DNA of 48,096 bases from Alphaproteobacteria bacterium (GTDB lineage: Bacteria; Pseudomonadota; Alphaproteobacteria; CAAGCB01; CAG-977), in contig JAFYCE010000054.1 in the NCBI GenBank assembly GCA_017539865.1, positions 1 to 48,096 of the forward strand. The letters are read 5' to 3'. Shown here one piece after another: positions 37,363 through 46,383 of the stretch. Numbering within the stretch: the stretch's first letter is position 1; each line of letters begins with the position of its first letter. The notes beneath the pieces were generated by a model. The model saw nothing but the letters and a program-made list of their open reading frames with translations, was not told the origin of the DNA and did no database searches. Both the position numbers and the translations under genes were made by a program.

Positions 37363-40300
37363 TTAGAAAAGTTCCGGCACAGGATCAACCGCTTCCGGTT
37401 CAGGTTCGGAAGCCTGAGGCAAAGGCTGCGCCTGCTGCTGCGGCGGCGTTTTTCTCTCATTTGAACGCGGCGGCTGTTGTCCTGCGTAATTATTATAGTA
37501 AATTTGCTGTTGCTGTTGCAAATTATTAGGATTGTTTGAATTAGTCTGGTTATTAGAAGAAGATTGCTGACCGCCGGTCGCTCCGTCATTTTCATTTTCG
37601 GAAGAACGGCCGCTTCCTTCTCTATTCTCCTTATTAGGATCAATCAACACGCCGCTTCTTCCATCCTGAGCGATACCGGCATCTTCCTCTTCATCCTCCA
37701 CTTCACTGCGCAGCCATAAATCCTGTTTGGCAAAAACTGTGATTCGAGTTCCGGATGGAACGAACAAACGCGTTTTGATTTTTTGCGTTTCCGTAAGAAC
37801 ATCATCAAAGATCTGCTGCATTGTATCGGAAAACTTGGAACGTGCGTCCTCCGCGGCCTGTTGACGTCCGGTCAAAGCGACTTCCCCGTCTTGACCGACA
37901 GCCGCCGCTCCCTTGTCTGCCATAGCCCACAAGAATGCGGAAGTAATGGAAGACTGCATCAACGGCAGACCGTATTTCTTAAGCAGCTGTCTGTCCATAT
38001 AAGCTCCGACACCTGCACGACCGGAAGCGTCCCCGCCGACACCGTCTTCAAAAACGAAAGAGGCGCCATCAGGACGAATCAGCCGTTTCCATGTGATTTC
38101 GACTTTCGTCGCCGAACCGACATCCTCCCCGCTTGATGAACCGGACAAATCGCCGACCAAGCGGCTGCCTGCGGGAATAATGATCTTTCTTCCCGCGTCC
38201 GAATAAATATTGCGCTCAACAACCGCAGATACTGGGAGATCGGATTGTTCCGTATCAATGGAACGAACAATAACGGCGGGAATTGCCTTATCCGCTAAAA
38301 TCATATGATCCATGTTTACACGGTAAGAGGAAATATTTTTTCTAAACCCTAAATCCGCCCAGCTGCTGCTTCTTTTCTGCTTACGCATCAAATTCTCTTT
38401 CCCCGGTATTTGACCCGTTCCCATCCCCGGACGAATCTGGCGACGATATGCCAGCTGCATTTCTCTCAGCTGCCTTATTCTGGCCGGATCATAGCGTTCC
38501 CCTTTGCCTGTTTCCGAATTCTTGCCGAGATACCGGTAACGTGCCGGATCAAATGTTCCGAAAACGGACACTTTGTCATCTTTATTGACAGCCGCCGCAG
38601 ATGTTTTTCCGGCTTCCGGTTCTGAAACGGAGCCGATTGCGTTATTTTCCACATCGACAACCGTTCCGTCCGGCAAAGCGCGACCGATAATATTTCCGCT
38701 TTCATCAACGACAGAACCGTCCGCCTGAATTATTCCGATACGTTTGCCGTTCTTTCCGAAAGCAAACCGTTTTTGTTTCAATTTATCACTTGTCGTCGTC
38801 AGTTTGCCGCCGCTCCAAGTTCCTAAAACTATGCCATTGTCATCTATTATTTCACCGTTTGCATTGATTCGACCGATAAAGCTCCCGTTTAAATCGACAA
38901 CTTGACCATCCCCCATAACGATACCGACAATATTGCCGTTTTCATCACGAACAGCTTCGCCTTCGACAACGGAACCGATGGCCGTACCATTCAAATCCAC
39001 AACCGTTCCATCCGGCAAAACGCGACCGACGACAGAGCCGTTTTCATTGCGAATCAGGCCGTCTTCACCGACAACCCCCAAGGACTGTCCGTCACGACCG
39101 ACCGCCATACGAACATTTTTCGCTTCCGCCTGCGATACGGCCTGACCAATAACCTTTCCGCCACTGTCCACAACCGTACCGTCGGCCGCAACACGACCGA
39201 TAGTGTTTCCCTTCATATCCACAACGGATCCATCCGGCAAAACGCGCCCGATAATATTGCCTTTTGCATCGCGAACCAATCTGCTCTCTCCTGTTTTGGT
39301 CAGGAAATTGCCTTTAACATCAACGATACCGTCTTCTTTCAACGCGCGACCGATAACGTTTCCGTTCAAATCAAGAATCGTTCCGTCCGGCTGCATTTTG
39401 CCGATGCGATTGCCGCTTTCATCCATCAAATTGCCGTCGGCATCCACATTTCCCAAAAACTTTCCGTCAGGCGAAAAAGCGGCTCCTTTGGAATAAGCTT
39501 TTCCAATGACATCGCCATTCATATCAACGATTGTGCCGTCCGGCATAACACGACCGATAATATTTCCGTTCGCGTCACGAATATAGCCGTCTTCACCGAC
39601 CGTTCCCAACGGCTTTCCGTCCGATCCGTACATCATTTTACCAACCAAACCTTTCGGGAACAGGGAGCCGTCATCCCGTACGCTGAGCAAGGAAATCGTG
39701 CATAAATGCGCACCGGCATTATTCAAAGCCTGACCGTCCGCCATCAACCGGCCTAAAACTTGCTTTTTATCGTCAATAATGGTGCCGTCGAAGTGAACGG
39801 TGCCGACGACTTTATTCTTCCCGTTTTTGCATTCTTCGCCGACGGGGACGACACGTCCTAAAAACTTTTTGTCATCCGATAAAACACGCATGGAGGACGT
39901 CACGAAACCGATCTCTTCCCCCCTATCGTTTTGAACGCGACCGCGAGGGAGAACAGTCCCGATAATCCGACCGTCAGAAGCAATCACGCGCCGACCTCCG
40001 GGGATTAAAACGCCCAACGGTTTTCCGTCCGTTCCGTTCAATTCGCGATCGGACAGTGTGCCGATGAACGCTCCGCCTTCAGGATTAACGCCATAAGTCC
40101 CCCCAATGACATGAGCGACCACATAGCCTTGCGAATCGACCGCATATTTCATATCGGAAGATACGCCAAGAACTTTTTTATTTGTATCAACGACAGCCCC
40201 GTTGACTGTCAGGCATCCGAGAACATTTCCCTGATTTCCCAACACTTCGCCATTGGCTACGATTTTTCCGATAAAGGCGTCGTCGGCTCCGTGGACTTGA

Positions 40301-43300
40301 CCTTTGAAAACGGTACGTCCCAAACGTTTGCCGTTTTTATCTTTAACAACTCCCTCATAATCGACACAACCGATTTCACCGCCTTTATCGTCAACGACTT
40401 TTCCGTCCGCAGAGATCCGGCCGATTGATTGACACGGTTCGTTAATAACGGTTTCTTGCCCCAAAGCAAGGCCGATTTGAGAGTTTGCGGCATTAACCAA
40501 AGAACGGTCGTAATTGACCTGACCGATCGGTTGACCGGCTTTATCGACAAGACTCGCCCTATCATTGATTGTTCCCAAAACCTGACAACGCAAACCGACG
40601 GGAAAAGCATTCACAAGTCCCTTACCGACAACAATATTTCTATCATCCGTAATCGTATCGTCGGATTGAAAATTGCCTATTACCTTATCCGAGCCGGTTT
40701 CTTTCAACTGACCGGAAGCGTCTATTCTGCCGATAACTTCGTTCTTAAAGTTCAAACCTATACCGTCTTTGATTGTATAGCCGATAACTTTTCCATCTCC
40801 GGAAACAATGGAGCCGCCGGACAAATATTTCATCCCGGCAACAGTTTTGCCGCTTGTGTCGACAATAGCTCCATCCAAACCGACATAACCGATGATTTTT
40901 CCATCCGCTCCCAACACCGGCTGACCGACAGGAATCAGTTCGCCGACAACGCGATCGTTAGCGTCAACGACCTGTCCTTTCAAATCCGCTTTTCCAATAA
41001 CCCGTCCCGATGCGTCCACGACGCTTCCGTCCGGCATAACGACGCCCAGAATTTCACCGTTCGGTCCGATGACCTGACGCATACCGACAAAAATTTTTCC
41101 GACGACCTGATTGTTTTTATCCAAGATATCGCCTTCCGGCATTTTCAGCCGCCCCAAATAGCGGCTGACCGTATCAACCGCCGTTCCGTCCGGCAACAGC
41201 CGTCCGATGGTCCGACCGTTTTTAACATCCAAAACATTAGCGTTTTGAGGAATGATGCCGCCGGTTATTTTATCCTTTTCTTTGACAAAACCGCTTAATG
41301 TAATCGAACCGATGAATTCAGTCCCTTTAAGATTCATCGCCTTGGCGATGGAATCCCCGCGCGCAAAAAGTTCCGTTTTTCCGTTAACTGCGATTCCTTC
41401 CGGCAAAGCGGCTCCAAGAAATTTATTATTTTCATCAACGAACAAGGAATCCGGACGCAGACATCCCGCTTTCTTTCCGGCGGGATTGTATAAAGTCCCG
41501 TCATTTGCCGTTTGTCCCAAGTAAACATCTTTTGCGCTGATGGCACGGGAACCGAAAGCAACGCGTCCCACGAATGCTCCCTGTTCGTCTGCCAGCGTAT
41601 TATCCATCTGGATATAGGCTTTCCGTTTGAAATCTTTATCAACAACGCGCCCGTCCGACAAAATCCGTCCGACGGTCTCACACGCGTTTTTCATAGCGAA
41701 ACCTTTATACGGAGTCACTTGAGCAACGACATTTCCATTCATGTCAATGACACTGCCGTCCGGCATGACCCGTCCGACGGAAGAACTTTTTGCATTTGAT
41801 ACGGAACCGTCCGGCATGACCCATCCGACAGTGCGCCCGTCACGATCAATAACGCCGCCTTCAGGCAGCTGCATACCGACCGCCTCGTTTTTAGAATTGA
41901 TAACCAATCCGGACGGATCCATACAGCCCAAAATTTTAGAGTTTTTATCTTCGACTTTCCCGGACATTCCCATAATACCGATGATTCGGCCTTGATTATT
42001 CATCGCAACGGAAGAATCCGGAATCCGCCCCAAAACTATTTTTTTATCGTCAAGAATATCCCCGTTTGCCGCCAAATATCCGACAAAATCGCCCTTTGGC
42101 GTAAAGACCTGTCCGTCGACATTCGCATATCCCAAAACCATGCATCCGGGACCGACGCCAACGTTCTGACGAGCCAAAGCTCCGGTGATTTGACCGTTTT
42201 CAGATAAAAAAGTCTTATCCGGTAAAATGCGTCCTTTAAGTTCCCCTCCGCCGACGACCGAACCGTCCGGCATAATCCGTCCGATGGCGCCGCCCTGATT
42301 TCCGACAACCGTTCCCTTCGGCAAAACAGCGGCGACAATTTCCTCCGCATCATTGACAACGGTACCATACGGTGTCAAACATCCCAAAGGTTCGCCTTTA
42401 AATGAAACCGGCTGACCGTCCGAATCCACTTTACCGATAATTTTGCCGTTCCAATCAATCAAAGCGCCTTCTTCAACATAACCGGCGACAGGATTTCCCG
42501 ACATATCAACGACAGTCATTGAAGCCGTCAAACGACCGACCTGACGATTGGCGGACATGACAGAACCGTCCGTACTGATTCTGCCGAACATTTTGCATCC
42601 CGCACCGATAGCCAACCCCTCTTTGACAACACGACTGATGATATTTCCGTCCTTATCAACGACAAAACCGTTGGGAAGGGTGCGCCCGATAATATTGCCG
42701 TCGGCATCAACAACGGAACCATCCGGCATAACTATCCCCAAAGATTTTCCGGAAGTATCAACAACCGTTCCCTGAGCTGCCACGGCACCGATGATATTAC
42801 CGTTTGCATCAACGATGGAACCGTCCGGATTGACATAACCGATAATATTGCCGTTTTCATCAACGACGGAACCGTCCGGCATAATGCGGCCGATGACATT
42901 ACCGTTTTTATCATAAGCTAGCCCTGTTTTAACGGCCGAACCGATAACGCCGCCGTTTGAATCGACGATTGTTCCATCCGGCAGAGCCTGACCGATTAAC
43001 CGTCCGTCTTTATCCATCACGCGCCCGTCGGCCAGAATCGTCCCCAAAATTTCGCCGTTCGGTCCGATAGCCAATTTACCGCCTTCCGAAACACCGATAA
43101 CATATCCCTGTTCGTCAACGACCGTTCCGTCTTCGCGCAGCGTTCCTATTTTTTTACCGTCAAGCCCGTATACATTGCCGTTTTCGTCGGCATAACCGAT
43201 CGGTTTTCCATCCGGTCCCAAAATGACGCGTCCTTTCTTGCGCAGCTGTTCCAACATGGAACCGCCGCTGCCCGGAGCTTCATCACAAACGCCGCACATA

Positions 43301-43881
43301 CTGGTATCGATAGCCATAGCGGAAACAGGAACGATCACCTTGCGGCCGATGCCGCCGAACGTTTCATCGCTCCACCGGATGGCTAAATTGGATTGAATTG
43401 TGCGAGCGGTCTTGGGATCCCAACGGATGACGAGGTTGCATGTTACATCACCTGTTAAAATGATGTCTTTACGGCATTTGTTTTCAAGGGTGAACCCCTC
43501 CTCCTGTTTATTTTCAAACTCGACGGAAGTAATCCCTATTCTTCCGGAAGACGCGGACAGCGTTAAAACGCCTTCGGCCTGCGTTCCCAGAACGACCTGA
43601 TCAAAACGCAATGTTTCCGGAGAAACGACCAAACGGACGGCAGAAGACACTTCATCCTGAGGAAGATTGAATGAATCCGCGACACCGCGAGCCACATCGG
43701 TGGAGCTGTCCGCCGCACCATCAATGGTCACTTCGGCGTCTTTTTTTTGTTCATCACCTCCGCTCAACAGGATGACGATACCGATCAGAAAAGCCAATAG
43801 AGCGACAATTCCGACAATCAGTAACGTCTTGTTGGATTTTTTCAAATATTTGTCTGATGAGCTGAGTAATTCTTCGTTCAT
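37363..43881 (-). CDS. virB10: Giant VirB10/TrbI-family protein with about 90 internal 17-residue repeats
   Basis: VirB10 spans both membranes as the signal-transducing part of the T4SS core. The start is ATG 43881, overlapping the virB9 stop (ATGA). Domains in the 2172 residues: a short cytoplasmic N-terminus, a transmembrane helix (about 18-41), an Ig-like ASH-type domain (about 82-190, with RFDQVVLGTQ and CNLVIRWDPK), a 17-residue repeat array (about 215-1750), the TrbI/VirB10 barrel (about 1860-2060: IPAGSRLVGDLSG, RLIRPDGASF, FVPSGTRITVFAKQDLWL) and a Q/N/P-rich tail. Ordinary VirB10 proteins have 350-480 residues, so the array adds about 1500. The architecture recalls CagY of Helicobacter pylori. 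Confidence 0.93.
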   Translation of the reverse strand: MNEELLSSSDKYLKKSNKTLLIVGIVALLAFLIGIVILLSGGDEQKKDAEVTIDGAADSSTDVARGVADSFNLPQDEVSSAVRLVVSPETLRFDQVVLGTQAEGVLTLSASSGRIGITSVEFENKQEEGFTLENKCRKDIILTGDVTCNLVIRWDPKTARTIQSNLAIRWSDETFGGIGRKVIVPVSAMAIDTSMCGVCDEAPGSGGSMLEQLRKKGRVILGPDGKPIGYADENGNVYGLDGKKIGTLREDGTVVDEQGYVIGVSEGGKLAIGPNGEILGTILADGRVMDKDGRLIGQALPDGTIVDSNGGVIGSAVKTGLAYDKNGNVIGRIMPDGSVVDENGNIIGYVNPDGSIVDANGNIIGAVAAQGTVVDTSGKSLGIVMPDGSVVDADGNIIGRTLPNGFVVDKDGNIISRVVKEGLAIGAGCKMFGRISTDGSVMSANRQVGRLTASMTVVDMSGNPVAGYVEEGALIDWNGKIIGKVDSDGQPVSFKGEPLGCLTPYGTVVNDAEEIVAAVLPKGTVVGNQGGAIGRIMPDGSVVGGGELKGRILPDKTFLSENGQITGALARQNVGVGPGCMVLGYANVDGQVFTPKGDFVGYLAANGDILDDKKIVLGRIPDSSVAMNNQGRIIGIMGMSGKVEDKNSKILGCMDPSGLVINSKNEAVGMQLPEGGVIDRDGRTVGWVMPDGSVSNAKSSSVGRVMPDGSVIDMNGNVVAQVTPYKGFAMKNACETVGRILSDGRVVDKDFKRKAYIQMDNTLADEQGAFVGRVAFGSRAISAKDVYLGQTANDGTLYNPAGKKAGCLRPDSLFVDENNKFLGAALPEGIAVNGKTELFARGDSIAKAMNLKGTEFIGSITLSGFVKEKDKITGGIIPQNANVLDVKNGRTIGRLLPDGTAVDTVSRYLGRLKMPEGDILDKNNQVVGKIFVGMRQVIGPNGEILGVVMPDGSVVDASGRVIGKADLKGQVVDANDRVVGELIPVGQPVLGADGKIIGYVGLDGAIVDTSGKTVAGMKYLSGGSIVSGDGKVIGYTIKDGIGLNFKNEVIGRIDASGQLKETGSDKVIGNFQSDDTITDDRNIVVGKGLVNAFPVGLRCQVLGTINDRASLVDKAGQPIGQVNYDRSLVNAANSQIGLALGQETVINEPCQSIGRISADGKVVDDKGGEIGCVDYEGVVKDKNGKRLGRTVFKGQVHGADDAFIGKIVANGEVLGNQGNVLGCLTVNGAVVDTNKKVLGVSSDMKYAVDSQGYVVAHVIGGTYGVNPEGGAFIGTLSDRELNGTDGKPLGVLIPGGRRVIASDGRIIGTVLPRGRVQNDRGEEIGFVTSSMRVLSDDKKFLGRVVPVGEECKNGKNKVVGTVHFDGTIIDDKKQVLGRLMADGQALNNAGAHLCTISLLSVRDDGSLFPKGLVGKMMYGSDGKPLGTVGEDGYIRDANGNIIGRVMPDGTIVDMNGDVIGKAYSKGAAFSPDGKFLGNVDADGNLMDESGNRIGKMQPDGTILDLNGNVIGRALKEDGIVDVKGNFLTKTGESRLVRDAKGNIIGRVLPDGSVVDMKGNTIGRVAADGTVVDSGGKVIGQAVSQAEAKNVRMAVGRDGQSLGVVGEDGLIRNENGSVVGRVLPDGTVVDLNGTAIGSVVEGEAVRDENGNIVGIVMGDGQVVDLNGSFIGRINANGEIIDDNGIVLGTWSGGKLTTTSDKLKQKRFAFGKNGKRIGIIQADGSVVDESGNIIGRALPDGTVVDVENNAIGSVSEPEAGKTSAAAVNKDDKVSVFGTFDPARYRYLGKNSETGKGERYDPARIRQLREMQLAYRRQIRPGMGTGQIPGKENLMRKQKRSSSWADLGFRKNISSYRVNMDHMILADKAIPAVIVRSIDTEQSDLPVSAVVERNIYSDAGRKIIIPAGSRLVGDLSGSSSGEDVGSATKVEITWKRLIRPDGASFVFEDGVGGDASGRAGVGAYMDRQLLKKYGLPLMQSSITSAFLWAMADKGAAAVGQDGEVALTGRQQAAEDARSKFSDTMQQIFDDVLTETQKIKTRLFVPSGTRITVFAKQDLWLRSEVEDEEEDAGIAQDGRSGVLIDPNKENREGSGRSSENENDGATGGQQSSSNNQTNSNNPNNLQQQQQIYYNNYAGQQPPRSNERKTPPQQQAQPLPQASEPEPEAVDPVPELF
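38625..43230 (-). repeat. 51-bp coding repeat array in virB10 (17-residue units)
   Basis: The consensus unit is roughly GNVIGRVMPDGTVVDxx, repeated head to tail with few indels; array length divided by 51 gives about 90 units. Some units are nearly identical at the DNA level (MPDGSVVD copies), others are quite divergent. Glycines, the DG turn and alternating hydrophobics suggest a beta-solenoid or beta-arch stack. Part of the array shows a nine-unit (about 153-residue) superperiod marked by cysteines. Confidence 0.92.
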
Positions 43882-45377
43882 TGTGTCCGTACAACCATAC
43901 ACGTCACCCCGCGGCGACCCAATTGATTACATAACTTATCACCGGCTTCGATACTGCTCACCGGTCCGATCCGCAAACGGAACATATCTTTAGCCTCCCC
44001 TTCGGCGATAGCGTCAACCGAATAGTAAGGTTCGTAAGCCCCCAACAAATCTTGGTTTTTACGCGCGATACCGTCCCACTTTTTCTCCAGAGCGGAAATT
44101 TCGCTGTCAGCCCCCAACTCTATGGCAAAGCCGCCTTCTGAAGACGAACGATAAGAACGGGGCTGCTGCTGTCCGTAACCGTTTTGCGCAGAAAACTGCG
44201 CGATTTGCTGAGCGCTTAAAACTCCGTTCGTCCCTGTGGACAACATCACGCCGCCATTTGACGGATTTCCGGTGACCGGAGCGGAAGATTGTTCCCGACC
44301 GCCCGTAGTGACCATCGGCTTAGGAGCCCATTTCGGCTGGACGGAAGCCTCATATTCGACAAAATCCGTTCCGTAAGTCGGATCTTTTCTGATTTTCAGG
44401 CATAACAATCTTTTACCGTTGCGCAATACCAAATCGCCTATTCCTTCAACCACCATCAAACGACCGTTGGGACCGCGTGTTCTGAAACCGATCGGTACTT
44501 CCGAATTTTGAGAAAGCAGGTTGACGATAGGACGTTCTGTCATTGTCAATGCTTTGGGGCCGAAATCGATATACGTAAAAATCTCATCCCGCCATACGCG
44601 TTCCGGCGCAATTTCCATATCGGCCGGATTGGGAACGAAAACATCTATGTCGAAACGTAATTTTTCAGGATCGACTTCAATATCGGCCAGCCAATCTTCC
44701 GTTCCGTTTTTAGTCGTTTTCTTTCCGCCGACCTTGTTCCCGCCATTCAAACCGCCGCCCATTCCTCCGCCGGAAACGACGGAACCGGATGCCGCCGGCG
44801 TCAATCCCGATTCATCGGGAACGAATTTATTGTCGTTGACAATGATATCCACAACCGAATTTGTAATTCTGTCCGTATTAAATGTTTCACTTCTGAGATA
44901 GAACACATATCTGTTGCCGGAACGGCCGAAAACGATCATATTCGTATCCATTCCGACCAAATCGACACTGGCGGCGAAAACCATCAGTGCGTTTTGAGCC
45001 ACCTTTTGAGCTCCGAAAGCGCTTTCATTCCCGATAAAAACGTTCTCAATCAATTCCCATGACGGGAAGTTGATCAACGTATGCATTCCTTCGCGAATAC
45101 GCAACGGCAAAACAAGATCCGGCGTCCAATAGTATTTCGAATACCCCGGTTTAGATTGTCCTTCACCCAGATGTTCCATCGGTTTGTTCCATGCTTTCTG
45201 CTGCATTCCCAACGACCAGAAGGGCATATCAATCTCGGAATACTGCCCGTTGGATTGCTCAATCGCCGTATCCATCGTATTTTTGGAAGAAGCGATCAGT
45301 TCAGCGAACACCGGAGACGTCGTTAAACAGCACCAAAAAGAAACAACAAAAAGGCTGATTTTAAAATATCTTTTCAC
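43878..45377 (-). CDS. virB9: VirB9/TrbG-family T4SS core protein with SPOR-like C-terminus
   Basis: VirB9 forms the outer-membrane part of the T4SS core with VirB7 and VirB10. The start is GTG 45377, and a signal peptide ends near SPVFA. The N-terminal domain contains LPLRIREGMHTLINFPSWELI; the C-terminal VirB9 domain has IAPERVWRDEIFTYIDFG and VEGIGDLVLRNGKRLLCLKIRK. The Gly-rich segment (GGGMGGGLNGGN) is a linker. After a Gln/Ser-rich stretch, the last 55 residues (MFRLRIGPVSSIEAGDKLCNQ) look like a SPOR peptidoglycan-binding fold. At 499 residues it is about 200 longer than usual. Confidence 0.9.
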   Translation of the reverse strand: MKRYFKISLFVVSFWCCLTTSPVFAELIASSKNTMDTAIEQSNGQYSEIDMPFWSLGMQQKAWNKPMEHLGEGQSKPGYSKYYWTPDLVLPLRIREGMHTLINFPSWELIENVFIGNESAFGAQKVAQNALMVFAASVDLVGMDTNMIVFGRSGNRYVFYLRSETFNTDRITNSVVDIIVNDNKFVPDESGLTPAASGSVVSGGGMGGGLNGGNKVGGKKTTKNGTEDWLADIEVDPEKLRFDIDVFVPNPADMEIAPERVWRDEIFTYIDFGPKALTMTERPIVNLLSQNSEVPIGFRTRGPNGRLMVVEGIGDLVLRNGKRLLCLKIRKDPTYGTDFVEYEASVQPKWAPKPMVTTGGREQSSAPVTGNPSNGGVMLSTGTNGVLSAQQIAQFSAQNGYGQQQPRSYRSSSEGGFAIELGADSEISALEKKWDGIARKNQDLLGAYEPYYSVDAIAEGEAKDMFRLRIGPVSSIEAGDKLCNQLGRRGVTCMVVRTQ

Positions 45378-45389
45378 GGGACACCTTCT

Positions 45390-46163
45390 CTAATCGTTAG
45401 CACTTTCAATCGCATATCTGTCAACAGCAAACCCCAGCGGGTTTTTAAGCCGGTTTATATATTTAACCTCCCGTTGTTCCTGAGTAAAATATTTCACCGA
45501 CAATCTGATCCGCCAACGGGATATGGCGGGTTCTTCCGCTTCGGGAAGCATATCACGGGTCACGATATAAACCAACCACGTGTTTTGATTTCGAACAACG
45601 GATTCTATTCGAACCTCGCGCGTCAAACCTTCCAGTTTTATTCTGGACAACCAGTCTTTGACCGTTTTACTAAACTGGTTATAAACCTGCGAAGACGACA
45701 TCCAGCGCAACGGACCGTCGGGGCCCCAACGGAACGTCATTTCATCAACATCCGAAACCATTGTGTTACGCAACAGGACATACTGACGGATCATGGCTTC
45801 CGAAATGATATCTTCAGCCGCCATATCTTTTGATAACGGACGGATTCTGACCACTTGTTCTTCGCGGTTCTGAAAAGTCAGTAAAAACGGCTCCACCCTT
45901 TTTAAAGGCATCAAATGAACGATAGCCAACAACAGAACCAAATTAACGCATAACGCGACCGCAGAAACGATGGCAAACGCGCGCGCCGTCCATAAATAGC
46001 GGCGTTCCCGCAACAAATCGATAGAAATTTCCTGCGAATTAACATCATTATGTCTGCCCTCATTTTTCTTCATTCCGGCAACAGCCCCGTTCTTTGCCGG
46101 AGCTTTTCCGCCATCGGCATTTTTAACGGTCAGTTGCTGTTTTGATTTAATCGGTCTGGGCAT
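45390..46163 (-). CDS. virB8: VirB8-family T4SS protein (copy b)
   Basis: VirB8 is an inner-membrane assembly factor with a periplasmic NTF2-like domain. Seen: a transmembrane helix at about residue 60-85 (AFAIVSAVALCVNLVLLLAIVHL), PLKRVEPFLLTF, RQYVLLRNTM, and the C-terminal NPLGFAVDRYAIE, which is the VirB8 signature. The N-terminal 45 residues are charged and disordered. It lies 12 bases before virB9. Confidence 0.92.
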   Translation of the reverse strand: MPRPIKSKQQLTVKNADGGKAPAKNGAVAGMKKNEGRHNDVNSQEISIDLLRERRYLWTARAFAIVSAVALCVNLVLLLAIVHLMPLKRVEPFLLTFQNREEQVVRIRPLSKDMAAEDIISEAMIRQYVLLRNTMVSDVDEMTFRWGPDGPLRWMSSSQVYNQFSKTVKDWLSRIKLEGLTREVRIESVVRNQNTWLVYIVTRDMLPEAEEPAISRWRIRLSVKYFTQEQREVKYINRLKNPLGFAVDRYAIESAND

Positions 46164-46178
46164 GGTTCCGTTCTTTCA

Positions 46179-46367
46179 TTATCCGTTCGCTGATATCCAA
46201 TCGGGCAATCCGGCCGGCAACTTCAACAACATGCAAGCGCAGGGAGAACGTTTCAATTCCGAAATATCCGATCCGATTCCGACCGTTTCTTTTTCATAAA
46301 TGGAATCGCAAGCGTTCAAAAAAAGGCAAAGCCCTAAAATAAAAACCGCTTTTAAATTCTTTTTCAT
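46179..46367 (-). CDS. virB7: VirB7-like small lipoprotein
   Basis: A 62-residue lipoprotein, from the third of three consecutive ATGs because GGAGA is best spaced for it. The lipobox is LNAC at residues 17-20. The mature part has a second cysteine pair in SPCAC, which could bond with VirB9 as in Agrobacterium, and ends LPAGLPDWISANG. The size, lipobox and place between two virB8 genes and virB9 support VirB7. Confidence 0.7.
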   Translation of the reverse strand: MKKNLKAVFILGLCLFLNACDSIYEKETVGIGSDISELKRSPCACMLLKLPAGLPDWISANG

Positions 46368-46383
46368 CATCATTCTCCATCAC

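Noticed and set aside
38902..39705. Long plus-strand open frames opposite virB10 (for example 267 codons)
   Set aside because: They are shadows of the repeat array on the other strand; periodic codons keep the antisense frame open. No ribosome binding site or known family.
38625..43230. CRISPR-like appearance of regularly spaced repeats
   Set aside because: The 51-bp repeats are contiguous, coding and degenerate, without unique spacers of fixed length or cas genes.
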